DNA of 64,000 nt from AC-32 sp963704005 (GTDB lineage: Bacteria > Actinomycetota > Thermoleophilia > Gaiellales > Gaiellaceae): the NCBI GenBank assembly GCA_963704005.1, contig CAVPGJ010000005.1, positions 186,001-250,000 on the forward strand. Reading direction: 5' to 3'. This document shows positions 8,557 through 17,533 of the stretch, in pieces. The first letter of the stretch is position 1; each line of letters opens with the position of its first letter. The translations under genes were made by a program, and so were the position numbers. The notes beneath the pieces are model-generated. The model made no database searches and was not told where the DNA came from. It saw nothing but the letters and a program-made list of their open reading frames with translations.

Positions 8557-9891
8557 ATGCCGCCCATCTACCGTGGCCCGTTCGGAAAGCCGCAGGCTGA
8601 GCGCCTGCTCTGGCGCGCCGGCTTCGGCCCGCGCCCCGGAGAGGCCGAGCGCCTCGCGAAGCTCGGGCTCGAGCGCGCCGTCGACTCCCTGACACACCCC
8701 GGCCGCGAGCGGCTGCGCGGTCCCAAGCCGCACGACGACAACGGCCACCCGCTCGCCCCGAACGACGCCTGGGGCCACGACCAGCTCTGGTGGCTCGACC
8801 GGATGGTGCGCACGACGCAGCCGCTCGCCGAGCGGATGACGCTCGTCTGGCACGACTGGTTCGCGACCTCGCGCGACGGCGTCGGCCCGGCGCGCCTGAT
8901 GCTGCGGCAGAACCGGCTCTTCCGGAAGCACGCCCTCGGCCCGTTCTCGAGCCTGCTGACCGAGGTGACGCGCGACCCCGCAATGCTGCTCTGGCTCTCC
9001 GGGGTCGACAACGAGAAGGACGCGCCGAACGAGAACTACGGCCGCGAGATGATGGAGCTGTTCACGATCGGCGCCGACCGCGGCGGCTACACCGAGCGCG
9101 ACGTCCGCGAGCAGGCCCGCGCGCTGACCGGCTGGCGCAGCGACTGGGACGACAACCTCGGCCCGGTCAACTTCCGCTACGACAAGCGCCGGCACGACCC
9201 GGGCGTCAAGAAGATCTTCGGCAAGAAGGGCCACTTCGACTGGCGCGACTCGTGCCGCCTCTGCGTCCACCACCGCCTGCACCCGTCGTTCTTCGTCACG
9301 AAGCTCTGGAGCTACTTCGTCCCGACCGCGCCACCGGCCGCGACCCGGCGCGAGCTGGAGCGGCTCTACGTGCACCACGGGTTCGCCGTGCGCCCGGTCG
9401 TCGAGGCGATCCTGCTCCACCCGGCGCTCTACCGCGGACCACGGATGGTCAAGTCGCCCGCGGTCTACACCGCTGGGCTCCTGCGCGCGCTGCGCCGCGG
9501 GATCGACACCGAGGCCTGGACCTGGCTGATGAGCCTCGCGGGCCAGCAGCTCTTCTACCCGCCCAACGTCGCCGGCTGGGACGACACGCGCTGGCTCGAC
9601 ACCGCGACCTACCGGGCCCGCTGGATGATCGCCTCCCAGGCGATCGAGAAGCGCGCCCTCAAGTCGGACAAGGCGAAGCTGCCCGACGACGCCTCGAAGC
9701 TGCTCGTCCGGGCGGAGGCGTTCCTCGGCCGGCCGGTGCTGACCGGGCAGACGCACTCCGAGCTGAGGCGCTTCGCCAAGCGCGCGCTCGGCGACGCGAA
9801 CGCGAAGTGGAAGAAGGAGCAGTACCCGGCGCTGATCGAGAACGCGCTGCGGCAGCTCATGGCCTCGTCCCCCGACCTCCAGACCTGCTGA
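8557..9891 (+). CDS. DUF1800 family protein
   Basis: The 444-residue protein matches DUF1800: an N-terminal LLWRAGFGPRPGEAERL block (about residues 18-34), a WHDWFATS block (about 106-113), ENYGREMMELFTIG (about 154-167) and YPPNVAGWD (about 336-344). DUF1800 genes are typically paired with DUF1501 genes. The pair is widespread in bacteria, and its biochemical role is not established; DUF1501 proteins are exported and resemble the sulfatase/alkaline phosphatase superfamily. Its TGA overlaps the ATG of the downstream DUF1501 gene, so the pair is translationally coupled. No secretion signal is obvious in this protein. Confidence 0.88.
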   Translation: MPPIYRGPFGKPQAERLLWRAGFGPRPGEAERLAKLGLERAVDSLTHPGRERLRGPKPHDDNGHPLAPNDAWGHDQLWWLDRMVRTTQPLAERMTLVWHDWFATSRDGVGPARLMLRQNRLFRKHALGPFSSLLTEVTRDPAMLLWLSGVDNEKDAPNENYGREMMELFTIGADRGGYTERDVREQARALTGWRSDWDDNLGPVNFRYDKRRHDPGVKKIFGKKGHFDWRDSCRLCVHHRLHPSFFVTKLWSYFVPTAPPAATRRELERLYVHHGFAVRPVVEAILLHPALYRGPRMVKSPAVYTAGLLRALRRGIDTEAWTWLMSLAGQQLFYPPNVAGWDDTRWLDTATYRARWMIASQAIEKRALKSDKAKLPDDASKLLVRAEAFLGRPVLTGQTHSELRRFAKRALGDANAKWKKEQYPALIENALRQLMASSPDLQTC

Positions 9892-11255
9892 TGGCGCGCT
9901 CCTGCCACCACTGCGACGAATTCTCGCGGGCCTCGCTCATGCGGAGGACTGCGGCCGAAGCTGGTCGCGGACTGCCGGCGATCGAGCCGGGGATGCCGGT
10001 ACCGGCGGGCACAGGGCTCGACCGGCGCTCGTTCGTCACCCGCACGTTCGGCCTCGCGCTCTCGGTCTACGGGCTCGGCAAGCTCGGCCTGTTCGAGGAG
10101 GGCATCGCACGGGCGGCCAGCGGCCCGGCGCAGCCCGTCCTCGTCTCGGTCTTCCTTCCGGGCGGCGCCGACGCGCTCTCCGTCCTCTACCCGGCGCTCG
10201 ACCCGACCTACCGCAAGCTTCGCCCGACGCTCGCTCTCGACCCGGCCGCCGGGCCGGTGTTCACCGAGGACACGAGGCTGCACTGGCACCCGTCGCTGCA
10301 GCCGCTCGCCACCCTCCACGGCGAGGGCAAGGTCTCGGTGCTACCGGCCGTCGGCTACACCCATCCCGACCAGTCGCACTTCACCTCGCGCCACTTCTGG
10401 GAGGTCGGCGCGACCAACGCGCGCCTGACGAGCGGATGGATGGGCCGCTACCTCGACCACAAGGGGACGATGGACAACCCGTTGCAGGGACTGTCGCTCG
10501 ACTACCAGCTCCAGCCCTCGCTGGCCTCGACCAAGGTGCCGGTCGCCTCGGTCGCGGCACCTGAGGAGTACTCGTTCTGGGCGCCCGGGGTCTGGGGCGA
10601 CGTCGAGCAGCGGATGCTGGACGCGATCAGGCCGCTCGGCTCGCGCCGGAAGGACCCGTTCCTGAACCAGGCCGCCAAGGCGACGGCGCAGTCGGACCGG
10701 CTGCGGCGGCAGCTCGCGCCCCTCGCGGGCAAGGGCTACGGCACGCCGGTCCCGTACCCGGACGTCGACGACTCGTTCCCGCACCAGCTCGCGGGGCTCG
10801 CGGCGATGCTGGCCGCGAACCTGCCCCTGCGCTGCGTCGCGATCTCCGCTCCGGGCGAGTACGACACGCACTCGGACCAGCCGCAACCGCTCGCCGACGG
10901 GCTCGACGTCACCGCGCGCAGCCTGCTCGCGTTCCAGCGCGACCTCGAGGCCCGCGGCCTCGCCAACCGCGTCCTGACGCTCGTCTGGTCGGAGTTCGGC
11001 CGCCGCGCGGAGGAGAACGACAGCGGCACCGACCACGGCGCCGCCGGCAGCGGGTTCCTGATCGGCACGCGGGCGCGCGGCAAGATGGTGGGCGAGTTCC
11101 CCGGCGTGGACAACCTCGACGAGGACGGCAACCTGCGCGCGACCGCCGACTTCCGCGGCGTCTACTGCTCGCTGCTCGAGCAGTGGCTCGGCGAGGACGC
11201 GTCCGCTGTGATCCCCGGCGCGGGCTCGTTCTCGCGGCCGGTGCTGGTCAAGTGA
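9891..11255 (+). CDS. DUF1501 family protein, Tat-exported
   Basis: The 454-residue protein carries a twin-arginine motif (DRRSFVTRTFGLALS, about residues 41-55) followed by a hydrophobic stretch, so export in folded form by Tat is predicted. The mature domain shows DUF1501 features: VFLPGGADALS (about 84-94), the region around HWHPSLQPL, and a C-terminal WSEFGRRAEENDSGTDHGAA block (about 365-384) typical of metal-binding alkaline-phosphatase-like folds. The N-terminal CHHCDEFSR segment contains a CxxC pair upstream of the Tat motif, which is unusual. It overlaps the DUF1800 gene upstream, and its stop overlaps the GTG of the cupredoxin-like gene downstream. Confidence 0.88.
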   Translation: MARSCHHCDEFSRASLMRRTAAEAGRGLPAIEPGMPVPAGTGLDRRSFVTRTFGLALSVYGLGKLGLFEEGIARAASGPAQPVLVSVFLPGGADALSVLYPALDPTYRKLRPTLALDPAAGPVFTEDTRLHWHPSLQPLATLHGEGKVSVLPAVGYTHPDQSHFTSRHFWEVGATNARLTSGWMGRYLDHKGTMDNPLQGLSLDYQLQPSLASTKVPVASVAAPEEYSFWAPGVWGDVEQRMLDAIRPLGSRRKDPFLNQAAKATAQSDRLRRQLAPLAGKGYGTPVPYPDVDDSFPHQLAGLAAMLAANLPLRCVAISAPGEYDTHSDQPQPLADGLDVTARSLLAFQRDLEARGLANRVLTLVWSEFGRRAEENDSGTDHGAAGSGFLIGTRARGKMVGEFPGVDNLDEDGNLRATADFRGVYCSLLEQWLGEDASAVIPGAGSFSRPVLVK

Positions 11256-11599
11256 TCCGCGGGGCGCTGCTCGCGGTCACCGTCTACGCGGTCCTCTTCG
11301 CCCACTCGACCGGCCCCGCGCGGCTCGGCGTGCAGGCGAGCGAGTACCACCTGGTCCTCTCGCGGGCGTCCGTGAAGGCGGGCCCGGCACTGATCGAGCT
11401 CCAGAACGTCGGCCAGGATCCGCACGATCTGCGCCTGCGCCGGATCGGCGGCAAGCGCACCTACGCGATCGCGCTCACCGACCCGGGTGTGCGGCGAACG
11501 ATCTCGCTCAGGCTTCTGCCCGGCCGCTACCGCCTGTGGTGCTCGGTGCTGAACCACGCACAGCTCGGCATGCGGGCCGTGTTGCGCGTCAGACGCTAG
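11252..11599 (+). CDS. small cupredoxin-like protein
   Basis: The 115-residue protein has an N-terminal hydrophobic signal or anchor (about residues 1-22) and a beta-rich domain with a plausible type 1 copper site: His58 in DPHDL, then Cys97, His102 and Met107 in WCSVLNHAQLGM (C-x4-H-x4-M). This is the spacing of plastocyanin-like and sulfocyanin-like cupredoxins. An exported blue-copper electron carrier is therefore likely. It starts at GTG 11252, overlapping the DUF1501 stop (GTGA), which makes a DUF1800-DUF1501-cupredoxin operon. It is convergent with the halogenase-like gene. Confidence 0.7.
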   Translation: MIRGALLAVTVYAVLFAHSTGPARLGVQASEYHLVLSRASVKAGPALIELQNVGQDPHDLRLRRIGGKRTYAIALTDPGVRRTISLRLLPGRYRLWCSVLNHAQLGMRAVLRVRR

Positions 11600-11611
11600 A
11601 GCAAGGCGCCA

Positions 11612-13345
11612 TCACGCCGGCTGCGCGATGGCCTCCATGAACAGGGTCTCCATGCCCGCCGCCGGGGTCTGCCGCGCCTCGACGAGCGACAGGCCGTCGC
11701 CGTTGAAGAGCCCGTCCTCCACCCAGCGATCCGGGTTGAGGCTCACCGCGTAGGGGTTGATCGTCTCGTCCTCGCCCGGCGCCCCGTCGGGGAGGGACGC
11801 GGCGGCCTTGTGGAAGGCGAGCACTGCGTAGGCCTCCATCAGGTCGGCGTTGGCCGCGAGCTGTGCGGCCAGGGCGTCGTCGTCGAAGTCCCGCTCGAGG
11901 TCCTCGTGCCGCTCGAACATCGCCGGGAACCCCGCCGTCGACACGAGCGCGCGGCGCCACTCGCGGGAGTCCAGCGCGTTCCACTCTCGGTACATCGGCT
12001 CCAGCCGTCGCGTGATCGCCCAGATCCGCTCCACATCGGGCCGGACGCGCGCCATGAACTCGAGGTCGGTCCACTTGCGCTTGAAGAAGAGCAGCGCGTT
12101 GCAGCCCCAGTAGTGGATGTTGTTGCAGCCGATCTTCACGTTCATGACTGCCGGGTTGTGCCAGAACTCGTACTGCTGCTCGTAGAACGTGAGGTGCGTC
12201 CGGTAGGCCGCCAGGTACAGCTCGTCGTGGGTCTTCGCGCGCTCGGTCACGTCTTCGCCGTCGAGCGAGCGGGTGACGAGGTCGGTCGTCATCGTGTTGG
12301 AGATCGCGATGAAGTCCGACCCCGGCGAGTAGAACGGGTCGAGGAAAGCCCCGGCCTCGCCGACCAGGCACCAGCGATCGCTGCCGGAGTAGGCCTGCTT
12401 GCAGCCGTAGGAGAAGTCCGGAACCTTGAGGAAGTCCTCGACCTGGTCGAGCCGGCCCTCGACCGACTCGGCGATCTGGGGCTCGTGGCGGCGGAACCAG
12501 TCGATCAGGCCCTCGAGCGTGTCGAACTCCTCGAAGGGGTGGAACCGCGGGTCCGCACAAAGGCCGATGGAGACAGGCCCGGACGAGAGCTGGATCAGCC
12601 AGACCCAGTAGCCCTGCCCGCAAACGTGGTTGGTGCTGAGCCTGCGGACGCCGCGCTCCGACATGCGCCCGAAGAACTCCTCGTCGTCGGGGTCGGCCCA
12701 GTCCTCGAGGTCGAGCCCGCCGGCAAGCCTGAACCAGGACGAGTTGATGACGTGGCCGTTGTCCTGGAGCAGCCCGAGCTTCCGCTTCAGCGTGAACGCG
12801 CGGCCGCTGGCGTCCACGATCCAGCTCGCCCGGACCGTCCGCTCGTCCGTGCTCTCTTTGCCGCCGAGCGTGTACGTGATCTCGTGCAGCTCGTCGCCCA
12901 GCTCCACGTTTCGGACGCGGGCGCTGCCCACGAGGTCGATCCCGGCGGCCAGCGCCTGCTCGCCGAGGAAGTTCTCGAAGCGGCCGCGGTCGAGCTGGTA
13001 GGTGTGGACGGGCAACCGGCTCGCGGGTCCGCGCTCGACGCGCTCGGCCAGCTCGCTGTTGTCGCCGGCGGGGAACCAGAAGCGCAGGCCGTTCTTCGTG
13101 ATCTGCTCGTTCACGAGGTGCTCCGTGAACCCGAGCTGGTGCCCGAAGTACTCGCAGGAGATCTCCTGCGTCGACTCGCCCACCTTGAAGGCCGCCTCGC
13201 GGGCGGGGCCCTCGCGCTTCTCGGCAACGAAGATGCTGGTCTCCGGCCGCGCCTGTTTGATTTGGTGCGCGACGGTCAACCCGGCGAGACCACCGCCGAG
13301 GATCGCGACGTCGTAGCTTCCGGCTGCCTGCTGATCGTTGCCCAC
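11612..13345 (-). CDS. flavin-dependent halogenase-like FAD oxidoreductase (copy 1)
   Basis: The 577-residue protein has a Rossmann GGGLAG at residues 17-22, a KVGES motif at about 54-58, a second FAD-contacting GEAGAFLDPFYSPGSDF block (about 330-346) and a long helical C-terminal region. This is the overall layout of flavin-dependent (tryptophan-halogenase-like) enzymes. The halogenase signature WxWxIP is present only as WVWLIQ (about 243-248), so Pro is replaced by Gln and halogenation is uncertain; hydroxylation or another oxidation is possible. It starts with GTG after GGGAGAG. It is closely related to the next gene, including its promoter region. Confidence 0.75.
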   Translation of the reverse strand: MGNDQQAAGSYDVAILGGGLAGLTVAHQIKQARPETSIFVAEKREGPAREAAFKVGESTQEISCEYFGHQLGFTEHLVNEQITKNGLRFWFPAGDNSELAERVERGPASRLPVHTYQLDRGRFENFLGEQALAAGIDLVGSARVRNVELGDELHEITYTLGGKESTDERTVRASWIVDASGRAFTLKRKLGLLQDNGHVINSSWFRLAGGLDLEDWADPDDEEFFGRMSERGVRRLSTNHVCGQGYWVWLIQLSSGPVSIGLCADPRFHPFEEFDTLEGLIDWFRRHEPQIAESVEGRLDQVEDFLKVPDFSYGCKQAYSGSDRWCLVGEAGAFLDPFYSPGSDFIAISNTMTTDLVTRSLDGEDVTERAKTHDELYLAAYRTHLTFYEQQYEFWHNPAVMNVKIGCNNIHYWGCNALLFFKRKWTDLEFMARVRPDVERIWAITRRLEPMYREWNALDSREWRRALVSTAGFPAMFERHEDLERDFDDDALAAQLAANADLMEAYAVLAFHKAAASLPDGAPGEDETINPYAVSLNPDRWVEDGLFNGDGLSLVEARQTPAAGMETLFMEAIAQPA

Positions 13346-13383
13346 GATGCTCTCCCGTCATCTGGCGGGTCGGTGGTCGGGCG

Positions 13384-13413
13384 ATCTTAACGCCCACGAG
13401 AACCCCGGGTCGA
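13384..13413 (-). promoter_or_regulatory. predicted promoter of halogenase-like copy 1
   Basis: On the minus strand there is a -35-like TCGACC (13408-13413), an 18-base spacer and a -10-like TAAGAT (13384-13389), about 38 bases before the GTG start. The same arrangement is found upstream of copy 2, where the surrounding sequence is strongly conserved, which is the main support for the call. Confidence 0.5.
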
Positions 13414-13428
13414 GAGCCGACTGGACCG

Positions 13429-13442
13429 GCGAGCGCGCTCGC
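13429..13442. promoter_or_regulatory. palindrome upstream of halogenase-like copy 1
   Basis: GCGAGCGCGCTCGC is a perfect 14-bp palindrome 16 bases upstream of the predicted -35 element. The 12-bp core CGAGCGCGCTCG recurs at the same distance upstream of copy 2. It may be an operator, or simply ancestral sequence kept in the duplication. Confidence 0.4.
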
Positions 13443-13574
13443 ATCAGCCTCGCTCAGCGGCAGCGAGACGCCGCGGCGGCGTGTTCACCCCTCCTTGTGG
13501 GCCGCTAAGGAGTCGTTGAGACCGTCGTTACGCCAGGGTCGCGCCGGACGGATCGAGGCGGGCGCGGCGTCGCG

Positions 13575-15299
13575 TCACGACACCGGGCGAGCGACGGCCT
13601 CCATGAACAGGTTCGCCAGGCCGGCCGCGGGCGTCTGGCGCGCCTCGGCGAGCGAGAGACCCTCGTCGCTGAAGAGGCCGTCCTTCTCCCAGCGGTCGGG
13701 ATCGAGGCTGATCCGGTAGGGATCGAGCTTCTCGTCCTCGCCCGGTGCGGCGTCCCCGAGGTTGGTGGCGGCCCGGTGGAAGGCGACTACCGCGAAGCCC
13801 TCCATCAGGTCGGCGGTTGAGGCGAGCTTCGCCCTCAGCGTCTCGTCGTCGAAGCCGCCGGCCATGTCGACGTGCCGCTGAAACATCCCGGGGAACGCTG
13901 CCGTGGGCACGATCGCGCGTCGCCACTCGCGCGATTCCATGGCATTCCACTCGCGGTACATCGCCTCGAGCCGGCGCGTGATCGCCCAGATCCGCTCCAG
14001 GTCGGGGCGTACAGCCGCCATGAACTCGACGTCGGTGAGCTTGTTGTGGAAGAAGAGCAGGCCGACGGTTCCCCAGTAGAGGATGTTGTTGCCGCAGATC
14101 TTGACCGTCATGACGAGCGGGTTGCCCCAGAACTCGTATTGGCCTTCGTACTGGGTCAGGTAGACCCCGTACGTGCTCGCGTACAGGTCGTCGTACGTCG
14201 CGGCGCGCTCGGTGACGTCCTCGCCGTCGAGCTCACGAGTGACGAGGTCGGTACTGAACGTGTTGGACATGGCGATGAAGTCTGAGCCGGGCGAATAGAA
14301 GGGGTCGAGGAAGGCACCGGCCTCGCCGACGAGGCACCAGCGATCGCTGCCCGAGTAGTACTGCTTGCAGCCGTAGGAGAAGTTCTCGACCTTCAAGAAG
14401 TCCTCGATCTGGTCGCTCCGGCCGTCGAGCGACTCGCCGAGCTGAGGCTCGTGCTCCCGGATCCACTCCAAGGCACCCTCGAGCGTGTTCATCTCCTCCC
14501 AGGGGTGGAAGCGGGGATCGGCGACGATGCCGATCGAGATCGGCCCGGAGGAGAGCGGGATCATCCACACCCAGTAGCCCTCGCCGCAGAGGTGGTTCGT
14601 GCTGAACCGCCGCATGCCTCGCTCGGGCATGCGCTCGAAGAACTCCGCATCGTCGGGATCGGCCCAGTCCTCGATGTCGAGGCCGCCTGCGAGCCTGAAC
14701 CAGGCTGAGTTGACGACGTGGCCGTTGTCCTCGAGCAGTCCCAGCTTCTTCTTGAGGGTGAAGGACCGGCCGGTCGCATCGACAACCCAGCGCGCCTGCA
14801 CGGCCAAGGTCTCGTCGTCGCGCGTGAACGTGATCTGGTGGGGGTTTGCGGCGACGTCGACGTCCTGGATGCGGCAGCCCCCGAAGAGATCGACGCCGGC
14901 CTCGAGGTTCTTGTCGGCGAGGAAGTTCTCGAAGCGCCCCCGATCGAGCTGATAGCTCGGGTGATCCAGCGGGCGGTTGATGCCGCGCTCGATGCGCTGT
15001 CCGAGGTCGCGGTTGCCGCTTGCCGGGAACCACCAACGCAGGCCGAACTTGTGGAGCTGGTCGCTTTCCAGGTGATCGTGGAGGCCGAGCACCTCGCCGA
15101 AGTAGTGCGCGGAGACCTCGACGGTGGACTCGCCGACCTTGAAGGCAGCCTCGGGCGCGGGACCGACACGCTTCTCGGCGACGAAGACGGTCGTGTCGGG
15201 ACGCTCCTGCTTGAGCTGCAGGCCGAGGGTCAAGCCGGCGAGGCCGCCGCCGAGAATCGCCACGTCGTAGCGGTCGAGCGGCTGCTGATCGTTGCCCAC
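13575..15299 (-). CDS. flavin-dependent halogenase-like FAD oxidoreductase (copy 2, WxWxIP present)
   Basis: The 574-residue protein is a close paralogue of copy 1: GGGLAG at 17-22, KVGES at 54-58 and GEAGAFLDPFYSPGSDF in the second half. It alone among the three paralogues in the window keeps the full halogenase signature WxWxIP (Trp243, Trp245, Ile247, Pro248 in YWVWMIPL). It is therefore the best candidate for a true FADH2-dependent halogenase, which would need a flavin reductase partner. GTG at 15299 was chosen because the peptide aligns exactly with copy 1 (GNDQQ) and has GGGAGAG upstream; a longer reading to 15458 is unlikely. The substrate is unknown. Confidence 0.78.
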   Translation of the reverse strand: MGNDQQPLDRYDVAILGGGLAGLTLGLQLKQERPDTTVFVAEKRVGPAPEAAFKVGESTVEVSAHYFGEVLGLHDHLESDQLHKFGLRWWFPASGNRDLGQRIERGINRPLDHPSYQLDRGRFENFLADKNLEAGVDLFGGCRIQDVDVAANPHQITFTRDDETLAVQARWVVDATGRSFTLKKKLGLLEDNGHVVNSAWFRLAGGLDIEDWADPDDAEFFERMPERGMRRFSTNHLCGEGYWVWMIPLSSGPISIGIVADPRFHPWEEMNTLEGALEWIREHEPQLGESLDGRSDQIEDFLKVENFSYGCKQYYSGSDRWCLVGEAGAFLDPFYSPGSDFIAMSNTFSTDLVTRELDGEDVTERAATYDDLYASTYGVYLTQYEGQYEFWGNPLVMTVKICGNNILYWGTVGLLFFHNKLTDVEFMAAVRPDLERIWAITRRLEAMYREWNAMESREWRRAIVPTAAFPGMFQRHVDMAGGFDDETLRAKLASTADLMEGFAVVAFHRAATNLGDAAPGEDEKLDPYRISLDPDRWEKDGLFSDEGLSLAEARQTPAAGLANLFMEAVARPVS

Positions 15300-15336
15300 G
15301 AAGCTCTCCCGTCCGCCTGCCGGTCGGGTTGGGACG

Positions 15337-15366
15337 ATCCTAACGCCCGCGAGGACCGTGAGTCGA
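15337..15366 (-). promoter_or_regulatory. predicted promoter of halogenase-like copy 2
   Basis: On the minus strand, TCGACT (15361-15366), an 18-base spacer and TAGGAT (15337-15342) form a sigma-70-like promoter. Position and spacing match the promoter proposed for copy 1, and long stretches on both sides (for example CCGACTGGACCG on the plus strand) are identical between the two copies. Confidence 0.5.
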
Positions 15367-15382
15367 GGGCCGACTGGACCGA

Positions 15383-15394
15383 CGAGCGCGCTCG
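15383..15394. promoter_or_regulatory. palindrome upstream of halogenase-like copy 2
   Basis: CGAGCGCGCTCG is a perfect 12-bp palindrome 16-17 bases upstream of the predicted -35 element. It matches the core of the palindrome upstream of copy 1. It also lies within the divergent region shared with the hydantoinase A gene. Confidence 0.4.
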
Positions 15395-15487
15395 ACTCGA
15401 GAGCGACGCTTGTAGGCTGCCTGACGATGCATCCGCCGTGCGCGCGACGTCCTGACACGCGGCCGATCGTGGACGGGCGGGAGCTTC

Positions 15488-17533
15488 TTGGATAAGCGTC
15501 CTGGCCCGTACCGGGTCGGCGTCGACATCGGAGGCACGTTCACCGACCTGTGCCTCGCCGACGGCGATGGGGTCGTCGGAATCGCGAAGACGCTCTCGAC
15601 GAAGGACTCGCCTGCGGATGCGGTCGAGCGAGTTCTGGTCGAGGCGCTCGCGGACGCCGGGACATCGGCCGGCGAGCTCTCGTTGTTCGTCCACGGCACG
15701 ACGCTCTTCACGAACGCGATCATCGAGCGCAAGGGAGCGCGGACGGCGTTGCTGACGACGCGCGGCTTTCGAGACATCGTCGAGATCGGACGGGAGCGCC
15801 GCTACGAGCTCTACGACCTCCAGGTCGAGCTGCCGGTGCCGCTCGTGCCGCGGCACCTGCGCTTCGACGTGCCCGAGCGCACGCTGGCGGACGGCACCGA
15901 GGCCGAGCCGCTCGACGAGGAGTACGTCGAGCAACTCGCGCGCGAGCTGGAGGCCGCGGGCGTCGAGGCGGTGGGGGTCGGATTCCTGCACAGCTACGCG
16001 AGCCCGGAGCACGAGCGTCGCGCCGCCGCAGCGATCGAGCGTGCGGCACCCTCGCTGAGGGTCTCGCTCTCCTCGGCCGTGGCTCCCGAGATCCGCGAGT
16101 TCGAGCGGATCTCCACGACGCTGGCGAATGCCTACGTCCAGGGACTGGTGGAGAGCTACCTGGAAGATCTCGTCGCGCGGGTCGAGCGACTCGGCTTTCG
16201 AGGGCGCTTCACCGTCATGCTCTCGAGCGGGGGGATCGCGACCGTAGAGACGGCCTCCCGGTTCCCCGTGCGGCTGCTCGAGTCCGGGCCGGCCGCGGGC
16301 GCGCTCGCGGCGGCCGCGCTCGGCGAGGAGAGCGGCGAGCCGGACCTCCTCTCGTTCGACATGGGCGGCACGACCGCGAAGCTCTGCCTCGTCACCGGCG
16401 GCCGGCCCCTCGTCACCGAGGAGTTCGAGGTCGATCGCGTCTACCGGCTCAAGCGCGGCTCCGGGCTCCCCATCAAGACGCCGGTGATCGACATGGTCGA
16501 GATCGGCGTCGGGGGTGGCTCGATCGCACGCGTCAGCGCGCTGGAGACGGTCGCGGTCGGGCCTGAGTCCGCGGGCTCCGACCCGGGTCCGGCCTGCTAC
16601 GCCCTTGGAGGCACCGAGCCGACGGTCACCGACGCGGACCTCGTGCTCGGCTATCTCGACCCCGGCTACTTCCTGGGCGGACGGCTGCGACTCGACCTCG
16701 ACGCCGCTCGCGGCGCGATCGAGGAGTCGGTCGCCGGGCCGCTCGGCCTGTCGCTCGACGAGGCTGCGTGGGGCATCCACGAGATCGCCAACCAGGACAT
16801 GGCGAATGCGGCGCGGGTGCACGTCGTCGAGCGCGGCCGCGAGCCGAGCCTGCTGCCGGTCTACGCCTTCGGCGGCGCCGGGCCCGTGCACGCGCTCGGG
16901 GTTGCGGCGGCCCTCGGCTCCCGGACGGTCTACGTCCCACGCGGCGCCGGAGTGCTGAGCGCCGCAGGCTTCCTCGTCGCTCCGCTCGCCTTCGACCTCG
17001 TGCGGACAAGGCGCGCGCTGCTCACCGAGCTCGACTGGGCGGAGGCGCTCTTCGCCGAGATGGAGGCCGAGGGCGCCCGGGTGCTGCGTGCCGCAGGGAT
17101 CGAGGACGTCTCGCACGCTCGCAGCGCCGATCTCCGCTACGTCGGCCAGGGGCACGAGCTTCGCGTCGGCGTCCCTCCCGAAGGCGTCGGCGCGCTGGCC
17201 GAGGAGTTCGTCCGGCTGTACCGGGAGCTGTACGGACACGAAGGCCCCGCAGTTCCGGTCGAAGCACTCAACTGGCGCGTGCTCTCGAGTGGCCCGCGGC
17301 CCGCGCTGAGGCTCTCCCCGCGCGGGTCGCCGAGCGGGGAGGAGAGGAAGGGCGAGCGCGAGGCGTACTTTCCCGGAGGCCGGCGCGTCGTCCCGGTCTT
17401 CGACCGCTACGCGCTCGAGCCCGGGACGCGTGTCGACGGCCCCGCGATCCTCGAGGAGCGCGAGTCGACGCTCGTCGTCCCGCCCGAACGGCACGCCGAG
17501 GTGACGGCGAACCTGGCGGTGCTCGTGCGATGA
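15488..17533 (+). CDS. hyuA: hydantoinase/oxoprolinase family protein, A subunit
   Basis: The 681-residue protein is an ATPase-fold HyuA/N-methylhydantoinase A protein. It shows VGVDIGGTFTD near the N-terminus (about residues 9-19), HGTTLFTNAIIERKGA (about 75-90), and SFDMGGTTAKLCLV (about 289-302), the two phosphate-binding motifs of the actin-like ATPase fold. Family members hydrolyse hydantoins or 5-oxoproline in an ATP-dependent way together with a B subunit. The TTG start at 15488 follows GGGAG. It is divergent from halogenase-like copy 2. Its stop overlaps the ATG of the B subunit. The exact substrate cannot be assigned from sequence. Confidence 0.85.
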   Translation: MDKRPGPYRVGVDIGGTFTDLCLADGDGVVGIAKTLSTKDSPADAVERVLVEALADAGTSAGELSLFVHGTTLFTNAIIERKGARTALLTTRGFRDIVEIGRERRYELYDLQVELPVPLVPRHLRFDVPERTLADGTEAEPLDEEYVEQLARELEAAGVEAVGVGFLHSYASPEHERRAAAAIERAAPSLRVSLSSAVAPEIREFERISTTLANAYVQGLVESYLEDLVARVERLGFRGRFTVMLSSGGIATVETASRFPVRLLESGPAAGALAAAALGEESGEPDLLSFDMGGTTAKLCLVTGGRPLVTEEFEVDRVYRLKRGSGLPIKTPVIDMVEIGVGGGSIARVSALETVAVGPESAGSDPGPACYALGGTEPTVTDADLVLGYLDPGYFLGGRLRLDLDAARGAIEESVAGPLGLSLDEAAWGIHEIANQDMANAARVHVVERGREPSLLPVYAFGGAGPVHALGVAAALGSRTVYVPRGAGVLSAAGFLVAPLAFDLVRTRRALLTELDWAEALFAEMEAEGARVLRAAGIEDVSHARSADLRYVGQGHELRVGVPPEGVGALAEEFVRLYRELYGHEGPAVPVEALNWRVLSSGPRPALRLSPRGSPSGEERKGEREAYFPGGRRVVPVFDRYALEPGTRVDGPAILEERESTLVVPPERHAEVTANLAVLVR

